Positions 22,000 to 31,525 of a stretch of DNA of 64,000 nt are shown here, piece after piece. The notes below the pieces were generated by a model. That model searched no databases and was not told where the DNA came from. It worked only from the letters and a program-made list of their open reading frames with translations. Where the stretch lies: positions 247,131,474 through 247,195,473 of the forward strand of contig CP136065.1 in assembly GCA_032622095.1 (NCBI GenBank), given 5' to 3'. Numbering within the stretch: the first letter of the stretch is position 1; the number at the start of each line of letters is the position of its first letter. Made by a program: the position numbers and the translations under genes. Origin of the DNA: Siphonodentalium dalli (taxonomy: Eukaryota > Mollusca > Scaphopoda > Gadilida > Siphonodentaliidae).

Positions 22000-23298
22000 C
22001 CCTTTACCCAACAAACCGGCCAAAACCGGCCAAATAAAGCTTCAACAGCCTAAAATATCTTCGGTCTGTCTCAATAGAACCATACAAATATGGATATCAT
22101 TGGAACTGGCTCCTTGACCACATTGTGATAGTTACAGTTATGCCCTGTGCCAATGCATTCTCTTGTATATGCGAGTCGACCATAGGTCGCCTCGCATATA
22201 TAAGAGAATGCATTGGCCTAAAAAACACTTTTTTACCATTTTTTCTTACATTCTTTAACAATTTTATAATTTTTAATGTGTTAAGCAGTGTTCGCGCTGT
22301 CGGTAGCCAAATTAGCCAATGGCTAATCTTTTTCGAATTTGGCTAATAAAAATTTCATTTGGCTAAACTTTTGGCTAAACTTTTTTTTACCCCAAATGGA
22401 GACTGAAAGCATGATTTTTTGGCAAGTGGGTTTTCGTTGTGAACGATCTAGTCCGAAAACATCGAAGTGAGAATATATCGCCGACCGTACAAAGGGAAAC
22501 CCGATCGCGGACAGTACAAAGGAAAACCCGTCACTCTGCACGAAACGGCAAAAGGTCATTGTTTTACATTTAATCCGCTAATCCCCCATTGTCTGTCTGG
22601 TCACTGGCAGGGCTCCTGCACAAGGCATGTTTATAGTGACATTGTATTTATGACGGTCAATGTTTATGAGCACCAATTGTAAGACAATAGCTTAATCAGC
22701 CAAATGTGAATCACGACAGATATTTTGTGGCTATATGTCGTCAATACCGATGCATTCAAAATAATATGCTTTTACGACAGATTGTAATTTGATAATGTGG
22801 CGTAAAAAGTTATTAGTTTCCAGATGTCACTTAGATATTTTCGCAAGGATAATTAATATTTAATGATTTTAAAAAAGATATTGATATAAAACAAAAAAAT
22901 AATGACATTAAAAAGGACAATCCCGGGTTACCCCCCCCCCCCCCCCCCCCCCCCCCAAATCGTTCTTTCACATAAAGATTAATAAATGTTTAATAAATGA
23001 TATATATATATAAATATTTTTAGTTCATCAAAATCAGTTAAATTATTGTGTATTTTACCTGTGTCTGTTAGATTTGACGTTTTAGTCATTAATTGTGAAC
23101 CAACCAGAAAACGATGATTTAATTTGGCCATAGTTTTTTTTTATTTGACCAAAACACATTTGGCTAAAGTTTTTTTCATTTGGCTAATATAATTTTCATT
23201 TGGCTAAACTTTTGGCTAAAGTTTTTTTCGGTCCAGCGCGAACACTGGTGTTAAGCCAATGCATTCTCTTATATATGCGAGGCGACCTATGGTCGACT
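22000..23298 (+). mobile_element. MITE family C, split by a hAT-like insertion and right-truncated
   Basis: TTAA 21996-21999, CCCTTTACCCAACAAACCGG, the unique segment and the first cassette run to 22285. The sequence resumes at 23248 with the second cassette and breaks off at 'ctatggtcgactc' (23298). The inserted block is 22286-23247. Confidence 0.88.
22286..23247. mobile_element. hAT-like non-autonomous element, 962 bp
   Basis: TIRs CAGTGTTCGCGCTG and CAGCGCGAACACTG (14/14 complementary) are flanked by the 8-bp duplication GTGTTAAG (22278-22285, 23248-23255). Subterminal 'catttggctaaacttttgg' is repeated at both ends. The interior has a run of ~29 C at 22930 and no transposase-like frame. 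8-bp duplications and CAG-type ends are hAT hallmarks. Confidence 0.92.
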
Positions 23299-23324
23299 CT
23301 GTGGCGGTCCTGGTTCTTTATTAA

Positions 23325-23703
23325 CCCTTTACCCAACAAACCGGCCAAAACCGGCCAAATAAAGCTTCAACAGCCTAAAATATCTTCGGTCTGTCTCAAT
23401 AGAACCATACAAATATGGATATCATTGGAACCGGCTCATTGACCACATTGTGATGGTTACAGTTATGCCCTGTGCCAATGCATTCTCTTATATATGCGAG
23501 TCGACCATAGGTCGCCTCGCATATATAAGAGAATGCATTGGCCTAAAAAACACTTTTTACCATTTTTTCTTACATTCTTTAACAATTTTATAATTTTTAA
23601 TGTGTTAAGCCAATGCATTCTCTTATATATGCGAGGCGACCTATGGTCGACTCGCATATATAAGAGAATGCATTGGCACAGGGCCCTTCTGTTGGGTAAA
23701 GGG
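23325..23703 (+). mobile_element. MITE family C, complete
   Basis: TTAA 23321-23324 and 23704-23707, CCCTTTACCCAACAAACCGG to TGTTGGGTAAAGGG. Both cassettes are intact. It lies 26 bp from the broken end of the preceding copy. Confidence 0.92.
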
Positions 23704-23751
23704 TTAAACCAGGAAGAAAGCCATTTATGATCATGTCAGCACACCTTCATC

Positions 23752-23950
23752 CCAAGTCTGAGTTTAGTATGCCTGTCATTTGCAGAATGAGGTCCCCATA
23801 GAGTGAGTTTAGTGACACTTGGCCACATAGAAGGATAGCATCACTAAATTCACACTCTGGGGACCTCATTCTGCTTAGGCCTCATCTTCTCTGGAAAGTT
23901 TATTATAAAATTTCTTTAGAAACTTCTTCACATAGATTCTATTTCTTTTT
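23752..23950 (+). mobile_element. MITE family A, left half
   Basis: CAAGTCTGAGTTTAGTATG, the first hairpin and 'cttcacatagattctatttc', then an abrupt switch at 23950 to the repeat that starts agctcacctgag. Confidence 0.8.
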
Positions 23951-24345
23951 AGCTCACCTGAGACGAAGTCTCCGGTGGAGCTATAGTCATCACTCCTCGT
24001 CCGTCGTCCGTCCGTCCATCCGTCCATCCGTCCGTCCGTCAACAATTCTTTGAACATCTTCTCCTCTGAAACCGTAATGCCGAATTGGTTCATATTTGGT
24101 GTGGATGTTCCCTAGGTGACTCTCATTCAGATTTGTTCAAATGAGGACACTGGGTCAAATAGTTGCGAAGCCAGGGCCATAACTCTGTAATTCTTACAAC
24201 GACTTCTTCTCAAATTTCATTTGGCCGAATGGGTTCATATTTGGTACAAAGCGTCCTTGGGGGACTGTTATTCAGATTTGTTCAAATGAGGTCACTGGGT
24301 CGAATGTGGGCGGAGCCAGTGACATAACTAAAAAAAAAAAAAAAA
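23951..24345 (+). repeat. 'agctcacctgag' interspersed repeat
   Basis: Head 'agctcacctgagacgaagtc', a gtccgtccatccgtcc run (24000-24040), then two related segments ('tcagatttgttcaaatgagg' at 24127 and 24271), ending in an A run. This type is widespread in molluscan genomes to my knowledge, which is part of the basis for the organism call. Confidence 0.65.
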
Positions 24346-24740
24346 ATTGGTCAAATTCAGATTTTTTGAATTTTCACCATACTCAAATTAACAAACAAAA
24401 AAATTATTTTTTAATCATTTTATAAAATTTGAACAAAGTTACACCATTATAACATCTGCAGAGTTATGAAACTTTAATCTTTAATCTTCTGAAATTACAG
24501 AAATATTCCATTACCCATCCCCCCTCCCACATGGCCCAGACCCACCCCACCCTGCAGTGGCCTGCACCCAACCAACATCCCTTCCAATGGATATCATTTC
24601 CAGCTTCCAACTTTAAGATCTGTTCTATTAAAGTTGCAGATATCTCTTTGTGGATAAACAGAGAGAAACACATGTCATTAATCAAGATTAGAATAATATG
24701 TCACTGACAGCTTGTATAAACATACTGCTAGCAATTTTAA
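24346..24740. other. No recognised feature
   Basis: AT-rich with a C-rich patch at 24515-24590. No gene or family seen. Confidence 0.45.
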
Positions 24741-25105
24741 ACAAACTGCCTGAATTTAGTGTGTCTGACATTTGCAGAATGAGGTTCTCAGAGGGTGAAT
24801 TTAGTGATGCTATCCCACACAGTGGGCTAGCATCACCAAATTCACCCTCTGGAGACCTCATTTTGCTTAGGCCTCATCTTCTGGGAAGTATCTATAGTAT
24901 CAAATTAACATTGTTTTTAGTTACATTTCCCTTCTAGGAAGTTTCTATATCCCCTAATTTGCAGAAGATAAAATTCATAATTGAGGTGCCCAATGGGTGA
25001 ACATCAACTTCCAACTGGGGAACTTCAATGTTATCCTAGGTCTGCCATAGCAGTTGAGGGCCTTAGCAGAATGAGATCCCCAGAGGGTGAATTTAGTGAT
25101 GCTAA
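24741..25105 (+). mobile_element. MITE family A, long form, right end lost
   Basis: 'ctgaatttagtgtgtctgac', first hairpin 24775-24865, 'attaacattgtttttagtta' interior, and the start of the second hairpin up to 'gtgatgctaacccact'. Confidence 0.75.
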
Positions 25106-25751
25106 CCCACTCCAAACGAAGGACAGTTTCACTCTTAATAGGCTTCCTTCACAAGGACCATCAGGTCTATTTTACTGATATTTATCATATGTATGAAGGG
25201 TTCTTTTGTGTCTGGGATTCAAATTTATTCAGATGGGGTCACCAGGTTAAATAGGGTGGGACCAGGGACATAACTATATGTATGGAGCAATCAGGAGGAT
25301 CCTTTCGTGACTGAGATTCAGATTTGTTAAAATGAGGTCAACCGGTCAATCTGACATACATGTATTGTGTTTTGGGTCCATGGATAATTGGGCTTCAGAC
25401 ATGTCTAAATGGTTTTAGAAAAAGGCGCTTGTGAGATTGAAAATTTCCAACAATTGAGAAAGTTTGAGGTGTCAGTTGTGAAATTTCAACCTAAGACTTG
25501 GGAGTCTGTAGCCCGGTCGGGAGGGGACTTGTTGAACTGGAGGAGGGGGGGGGGGGTGATCAGTAGTGTACATTTGGTAATTTCAAGGTGGATTTTCACC
25601 AATCTATATATACGTGAAGTCTCTCTAGCACATATCCTGTTTAGAGCTATTTCTTTTAAAGTGATAATGAAAAGTTCTGACTGTTGTGGTCTCCAGAGTC
25701 CCAGTCTTATCAGTCTTTGCAGTCTGGTGAGCGACCCACAGTCATTGACTG
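25106..25751. repeat. Fragments of dispersed repeats, no gene
   Basis: 25200-25350 has two 'gattcaaatttattcagatg'/'gattcagatttgttaaaatg' segments akin to the repeat at 23951. 25430-25500 ('gaaaatttccaac', 'gtgaaatttcaacctaa') resembles the 58-kb repeat. A 128-codon frame across 25409-25795 ends inside a MITE and is not supported as coding. Confidence 0.5.
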
Positions 25752-26007
25752 TCTTGTTTAGTTTAGTTTCTCTATATCCCCAAATTGGCAGATGACACAT
25801 TTCATAATCGAGGTTCCCAATGGGTGTACATCACATGATTCACCATTTGGGAATTTCAATCTGAGTCTATGTCTCCTATAGCCATGCAGAATGAGGTCCC
25901 AAGAGGGTGAATTTAGTGATGCTTGCCCACTATGTGGGATAGCTTCACTAAATTCACCCTCTGGGGACCTCATTCTGCAAATGACAGGCACACTAAACTC
26001 AGACTTG
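25752..26007 (+). mobile_element. MITE family A, right half
   Basis: Begins in the interior ('agtttagtttctctatatcc') and runs through the second hairpin to 'cactaaactcagacttg'. Confidence 0.8.
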
Positions 26008-26030
26008 CTTAATCCTTTGAATTACCTTAA

Positions 26031-26268
26031 CCCTTTCTATACTAAATGCGTAGATATCCCATGAAAAATTAAATGTTCAGATAATAAATTCAACAGGTCG
26101 TTTGTTGAAATTATTATCTGAATATTTCCCTCCAATAATTAGAACTCCTTCTACACTTATTATCTGTCGTCTGCTTATTTTTCCTGAACACCCCTCCAGA
26201 TGAATAATAGACCATTCCAATGTATACTTTTAGGACTGAATGTGAGAATCCATTTAGTATAGAATGGG
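26031..26268. mobile_element. MITE family I (TTAA), complete
   Basis: TTAA 26027-26030, CCCTTTCTATACTAAATG, and the mirror CATTTAGTATAGAATGGG followed by tta. Two inner inverted pieces ('tgttcagataataaattcaa', 'ttgaaattattatctgaata'). No cassette inside. Confidence 0.8.
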
Positions 26269-26479
26269 TTATTGTCCCTTCTCTTTTCATATATTTACAC
26301 TCCTATATCGCGATTTACACTCTTATTTCACGCTGCCGAACTTGAATGGAGGATGTTTGTTGGTTGAAATAGTGTCATGTGACATTGCGCGCAGGCCCCA
26401 ACTTGTTATCGTATTGTATGGACACAACTCGCAATGCAATACCAGAATATCGTTCAAAATTGGCGCTAAATGCTTTTTT
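26269..26479. other. No recognised feature
   Basis: Short stretch with a few CpGs. Nothing supported. Confidence 0.4.
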
Positions 26480-26483
26480 TTAA

Positions 26484-26989
26484 CCCTTTCATGAAGGGAG
26501 CTGCACTGGTGCTTTATTAACCCTTTTTTTTTTTTTGGGTTGAATTTTTTTGGGTATGCTTAAGCATGCTATAGCGAATTTAAAAACAAACTGGATAAAA
26601 ACTTAGGGGCATGTTATAACTCAAAACTATCACCAAGTATTCACAGTAATAAGTTTGATGCCCATGAAAAACGTAAGATTCCCTGGCACTAAACCTAAAA
26701 AATAAGTCTGTTGAAGAATATAAGAAAAAAATATTAAAATTCAAAAAAATAATAACAAATGATGAAAAATTGTTAGGCCAATGCATTCTCTTCATATATA
26801 AGAGTATGCATTGGCACAGGGTATATGGGTTGATTCAAAAATCGGACTTGGCACTGAAAGGGCTAAAGACCATGTACCTGTGCATTCTCTTATATATTTG
26901 AGTCTCCAATTGGGAGCCTCGCATATATAAGAGAATGCATTGGCACAGGGTTTTCTCAAAATTTCAGGAAGCTCCAGTGAATGAAAGGG
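26484..26989 (+). mobile_element. MITE family D carrying a nested family E element
   Basis: TTAA 26480-26483, CCCTTTCATGAAGGGAGC, then interruption at D's internal TTAA by element E (26521-26862). D resumes with 'agaccatgtacctgtgcatt', one cassette, 'tttcaggaagctccag' and GAAAGGGTTAA. Confidence 0.85.
26521..26862 (+). mobile_element. MITE family E (TTAA) nested in D
   Basis: Left TTAA 26517-26520, right CTAA 26863-26866 (one base changed). The right end 'atcggacttggcactgaaag' matches the other E copies. It contains one cassette with a shortened loop (26778-26818). 26580-26760 matches 62165-62345 in reverse. Confidence 0.8.
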
Positions 26990-27025
26990 TTAATCTGCTA
27001 GTTATGTATAAATATAAGGAATGTA

Positions 27026-27168
27026 CAGTAATGCCCTAAATAATCGACTCCTTAACCACAGCTCTCAGCTTTCCGATGAATGGCAACAAGCCATATTTCC
27101 GACTAAATCCTGAAAAGTTACCCATAATTCTGCTGTGGTTAAGGAGTCGATTATTTATGGCATTACTG
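27026..27168. mobile_element. MITE family B with shortened left arm
   Basis: TA duplication, CAGTAATGCCCTAAATAATC and the mirror at the right. The left arm lacks ~70 bp after 'taaccacag'. Confidence 0.85.
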
Positions 27169-27170
27169 TA

Positions 27171-27270
27171 TGTTGATTTTGTTGTGTTCCATGGACGCAA
27201 GCTTGTCTGACATTTTTAGATAAACTTGCATCGATACTCCATGCAACGCAACAAAATCAACATCAGTTTC
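27171..27270. mobile_element. Inverted-repeat element M, copy 1
   Basis: 'tgttgattttgttgtgttcc' and its near-complement 'gcaacaaaatcaacatca' around an inner 'caagcttgtctgacattttt'. A related copy at 56664-56760 is interrupted at its downstream TTAA by a family C element. Here the same site (cttaatata) is empty. Confidence 0.65.
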
Positions 27271-27356
27271 TTAATATAAAGAGAGAGACGTGACACATTT
27301 TAGGGAAACAATATCTCTCAGGTTACCCTCTAGCCTGCTGGTTTTATTGACTGTCA

Positions 27357-27732
27357 ACAAGTCTGAATTTAATGTGTCGGTCATTTGCAGGCTAGCATCA
27401 CCAAATTCACCCTCTGGGGACCTCATTCTGCTTAGGCCTCAACAACTATGGGAGACCTATGATCAGACTGAAGTTCCCCAGTTGAAGTTGGTGATAATCA
27501 CCCATTAGTCACCTCGATTATGCAATTTAAATTCTGCAAATTAGGGGATATAGAAACTGACAAGGGAAAAATAACTAAAAACAATGTTAATTTGAGACCA
27601 TAGTTATTTCCTAGAAGATGAGGGGCCCAGATGGGGAATTTGGTGATGCTGGCCCGCTTAGCAGGATAGCATCGCAAAATTCACCCTCTAGGGACATCAT
27701 TCTGCAAACGTCAGACACATTAATTCAGGCTT
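27357..27732 (-). mobile_element. MITE family A, long form subfamily with attaacattgtt
   Basis: CAAGTCTGAATTTAATGTG to 'acattaattcaggcttg'. The first hairpin is reduced to its right arm. The interior resembles 4054-4460. Confidence 0.75.
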
Positions 27733-27734
27733 GA

Positions 27735-28010
27735 CTGCATGACCTCATCTGTTATGGGAGACATTGACTCAGTTGAAGTTCCCAAATGGTGAATATTGTG
27801 ATGTACACCCATTGGGAACCTAGATTATACAGTGTGTCGTCTGCCAATTTGGGGATATAGAGAAACTAATTAACTAAAATAGAATATAGAATCTATGTGA
27901 AGAAGTTTCTACAGAAATTTGACAATAAAGAAACTTTGCAGAGAAGATGAGGCCTAAGCAGAATGAGGTCCCCAAAGGGTGAATTTAGTTACACTAAATT
28001 CGGGCTATGA
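27735..28010 (-). mobile_element. MITE family A, internal fragment
   Basis: Starts at 'gcatgacctcatctgttatg' and runs through the standard interior to 'gaatgaggtccccaaagggt'. Both termini are missing. Confidence 0.7.
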
Positions 28011-28214
28011 CTGTGATCTTCAATCTATTTGTTGCATCAGTAGAGAATGAATTTATATTTGCTTTTTATCAGGAGGCCAATCATACATCTGTGTGTATTG
28101 CTTCTAAACATGAATCAAACTCTAATCATGCAGACTACTTAAAGGTTCAATTCACTATTGATTATAGCTATATTGATTTATCACTTTTAAGCATCATAAA
28201 ACAATCTCAACTCC

Positions 28215-28610
28215 TCAGCAGACCTTAGCGATGATATCAATGTGTGTTGTTTCTGAACATGCATCAAACTCCAATGCCTAGATGCCTCTTAGCGATGATA
28301 TCAATGTGTGTTGTTTCTGAACATGCATCAAACTCCAATGCCTAGATGCCTCTTAGCGATGATATCAATGTGTGTTGTTTCTGAACATGCATCAAACTCC
28401 AATGCCTAGATGCCTCTTAGCGATGATATCAATGTGTGTTGTTTCTGAACATGCATCAAACTCCAATGCCTAGATACCTCTTAGCGATGATATCAATGTG
28501 TGTTGTTTCTGAACATGCATCAAACTCCAATGCCTAGATGCCTCTTAGCGATGATATCAATGTGTGTTGTTTCTGAACATGCATCAAACTCCAATGCTAC
28601 AGTCCTCTGC
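28215..28610 (+). repeat. 64-bp tandem repeat, six close copies
   Basis: Units with 'agcgatgatatcaatgtgtg' and 'gaacatgcatcaaactccaa' start at 28227 and every 64 bp. Downstream to ~28870, older relatives ('aaacatgcatcaaactcc') continue at irregular spacing. Confidence 0.92.
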
Positions 28611-29130
28611 AACGTCAACTGATAACAGATTTGCATCACTCTTAAATCACTCTTAAATCTTATATTAACTAATATTACTGCTAAACATGCATCAAACTAC
28701 CTAAATGCCTCTTGGCAATGATATCAATCTTGTCTTGTTTCTAAACATGCATCAAACTCCAATGATTCTACAGTCCTCTGCAACTTACACCGATTAATGA
28801 TTCTCGTCACTCTTAAAGCTTATATTAACTTATTACTGCTAAACATGCATCAAACTCAAATTACTCAATGCCTCAATCAGAAACAAATAGCTATGAGCAC
28901 ATTTATGTCTGCCTCTTGGCTTGTGACTAGACGATGAATTTCCAATATTAATCAATAATCGGTCTACATCGACTGTGTTCTCACCACGCTCTATATACTA
29001 CCACAGGCGATGGATAAATGTTGTGATGCTGCATGAAGAAACAATTGGTGGTACAGAATCTTCTAACACAGACTTATGAAAAACACAGAGGCAATATTAA
29101 TTTATCCCCAGATATCCCCAGAGTTTAACA
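28611..29130. other. Degenerate repeat tail, then plain sequence
   Basis: To about 28870 there are diverged relatives of the 64-bp unit. 28871-29130 has nothing recognised and might include an upstream region or 5' UTR for the possible exon at 29131. Confidence 0.4.
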
Positions 29131-29193
29131 ATGTCGGCTGGACCGCCACGGGCTGGCAGGATAGCGGGAGATCGTGCTGAACGACGGATTCAG
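29131..29193 (+). CDS. Possible first coding exon of an unknown gene
   Basis: ATG with A at -3 opens 21 codons (MSAGPPRAGRIAGDRAERR and two more residues) that end exactly at CAG|gtatgt, a strong donor. The stretch is GC-rich and arginine-rich, unlike its surroundings. No in-phase second exon was found in the rest of the window, where a 7-kb satellite follows. It is either a real 5' exon with a long intron or chance. No function is suggested. Confidence 0.35.
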
Positions 29194-29640
29194 GTATGTG
29201 ATTTAATAAAAACCTGTCATACATTGTTTGAACCAAGTACACAGTAACTGAGATTTAAGATGTCTTCCTGCTTTGTTAGTGATTTATTAGAGTGTTGGAG
29301 ATTTTACTTAATCCTTTGGAATCTGAATTTGACGCTTTATTTTGATTTGTGCATATTTGTCATAAATTATTAAATTGCTATAATATTAGAGTTATCCCTC
29401 TTTGAACTGTTGCAGACACTACCTGATGAATGATTGTTGGATCTCGGTGAATATTCTAAACATATCACTCCTGTTCAAATTTGTATTGATCATTAATATT
29501 TCCTGTACATTGTGTATATTACAATGCCCAATGTGGGCCTCATTGATGAAGTGATATCATTATTATTATTATTATATAGGAATCCCACTTCCGAGACATA
29601 ATTTAGATGGGATAGCAAGAGTATGTTTGTTAATTGCATA
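29194..29640. other. No recognised feature
   Basis: AT-rich. Intron of the putative gene if the exon at 29131 is real. Confidence 0.45.
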
Positions 29641-29790
29641 CAGTAATGCCCTAAATAATCGACTCCTTAACCAAAGCAGAACTATGGGTAACTTTTCAGG
29701 ATTTAGTCGGAAATATGGCTTGTTGCCATTCATTGGAAAGCTCTCAGTGAGAGCTTTCCGATGAATGGCAACAAGCCATATTTCCGATTA
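29641..29790. mobile_element. MITE family B, right arm truncated
   Basis: Full left arm from CAGTAATGCCCTAAATAATC through the centre (gctctcagtgagagc) and the first ~40 bp of the right arm. Confidence 0.8.
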
Positions 29791-29888
29791 ATACATTAGA
29801 TAGATACAGCTGAATAGATTTGCTCTTTCTCATTGCGGAATTAGTTAAAAGTTAAAGTTAATCAACAAGTCTGTTGATTAAGGAGGAG

Positions 29889-30259
29889 GTCAAGTGAACA
29901 GTGAACAATTTTGAATGGGGATTTCCATGCAAATCTGCGGAGCAAAAGTTACAGAGATGCGCATACTTCTGAGTGTGACTTAATGTGATATTGGAAACAA
30001 GAGGTATTTATCTGGCGGGTCCGCTTGGAACTTGTTCCATTATAATGTTGGTGTATTTATTTTTGAATTTTACATTGATTTTTCAAATGTAGGCCAAGTA
30101 ATGTACATGTAATTCCAGAAAAAAATTCTCAAAAATATATTTATTGCAAAATTTTATAAATACCTGTTGTTTCCAATTCCACATCAAGTCACACTCAGAA
30201 GTATGTGCAACTCTGTAACTTTTGCATGGAAATCCCCATTCAAAATTGTTCACTTGACC
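29889..30259. mobile_element. Element K with ~115-bp inverted ends
   Basis: Left 'ggtcaagtgaacagtgaaca', 'tggggatttccatgcaaa', 'acttctgagtgtgactt'. The right end mirrors these to 'aattgttcacttgacc'. The unique centre is ~150 bp. Single copy here, target site not resolved. Confidence 0.75.
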
Positions 30260-30286
30260 CTTAATGTGCCCACCAGATCTTGAAAT

Positions 30287-30437
30287 CAAGCCTTGAAATA
30301 GTGTGCCTGTCATTTGCAGAATTAGGTCCCCAGAGGGTGAATTTAGTGACGCTACCCCGCATAGCGGGTTAGCACCACTAAATTCACCATCTGGGGACCT
30401 CATTCTGCAAATGACAGACACCCTATTTCAAGGCTTG
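30287..30437. mobile_element. MITE family A, single-hairpin form (151 bp)
   Basis: CAAGCCTTGAAATAGTGTG and its mirror enclose just one hairpin, the smallest form in the window. No clean 8-bp duplication is seen. Confidence 0.8.
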
Positions 30438-30552
30438 TTCATAAGATGTCCAATCTCGACTACTTGCCACATGAATGAATTCCAATCAGAAAATCAACAT
30501 TGTTGAAAATCTTTCCCAGCCTTCAAAGTTTTGAATGATAGATTATAATCTA

Positions 30553-30935
30553 TGGAGCTCCGTGGTCCAGTGGATTGCTTGTCGGACTTTTCTTTACTGT
30601 CAACACATCGATATGAGTTTCACACAGCAGTGAGCAGTGACTTGATCGAATTGATTGACATGCAATTGTGGGATCGTACGATGCTGTTCAAATTTCACGC
30701 CAAGTTGTGACCCATGAGCAGGGTCTCTCTTACTGTGTCTGATTGGCACCACCCATGCATTAAAAGGACACATGGTTATAAGCTGTGAAAGATGCTCTTA
30801 GTATGCTGGCCACATTGTGGCTGTACCTCCCCCTGTCCCCGGGGAACAGTAGATGGTTACTGAGTGTTCAGGCTCATCAGGGTAATAATTGTCCCCTGCG
30901 TTTGAACAGGTTCCTGTAGAATGCGTGTAATTAAA
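30553..30935 (+). repeat. SINE-like repeat with tRNA-like head, copy 1
   Basis: Begins 'ggagctccgtggtccagtgg', close to a tRNA 5' end with an A-box-like tggtccagtgg. The body includes 'tatgctggccacattgtggc' and 'aggctcatcagggtaataat', and ends near 'gcgtgtaattaaa'. A clear B box was not found. A second copy at 63541-63925 shares head, body and tail. Confidence 0.7.
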
Positions 30936-31246
30936 GGTACTCAATCCGATCAGATGCTCCTAAATTACTATTTCCTTGACTTCGGGGTAAAAAATATTTG
31001 ATACGATTCGAGAAACCCACCCATCAAAGATCAGAGTTATCGATTTTTGAAGTTTGTTATTTCTCGAGATGTGGCCCAGAAACATGTGGTCAAATGGAGG
31101 GTCTGTGGATGAAGATGGATAACTCTAAAATCAAGTTGTAATGCGGTCAAATTTTGTGATACTTTAGTGATAATACGGCCATATTTTGTTGAACAGCACA
31201 AATATGTGTCACTCAGTACTGGTGTTTGATGCATTCTCTAGGATGA
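30936..31246. other. No recognised feature
   Basis: Plain sequence before repeat F. Nothing supported. Confidence 0.45.
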
Positions 31247-31525
31247 AGCTCTTGAGGCGGTTCCATGACTGAGCTATATCAGGAGGTGGATAGTTCAGAT
31301 GAACATACACATAAAACTACTTAACTGTTAAGCAAGGCACCACCTGAAGGAATCTATACTATATGAAGACCACACCAAGCATATTATATAACAATAAAAA
31401 TGCAAAAAGGTGACTTGAATCATATTTTTAGAAGAGAAATTTTGGGAAGAGCGTTCTCTGCAAGTATAAAAAATTATTGGAAATGATTAACTACCATAAA
31501 AATTACATGATCTGAACTAGTGCAA
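31247..31525 (+). repeat. Interspersed repeat F, copy 2
   Basis: Matches 19117-19390 along its length ('tatgaagaccacaccaagca', 'agagaaattttgggaagagc', 'catgatctgaactagtgca'). It ends where the 46-bp array begins. Confidence 0.75.

Noticed and set aside
22467-22682. 71-codon frame inside the hAT-like element as transposase remnant
   Set aside because: No recognisable transposase or dimerisation motif, low complexity at its start, and far too short.
22930-22956. Long C run (and G runs near 20686, 21845, 58992) as biological signals
   Set aside because: Homopolymers of this kind are common and prone to sequencing length error. Not interpreted.
25409-25795. 128-codon plus-strand frame
   Set aside because: Runs through a dispersed repeat and a G run, ends inside MITE A, and has no splice signals.
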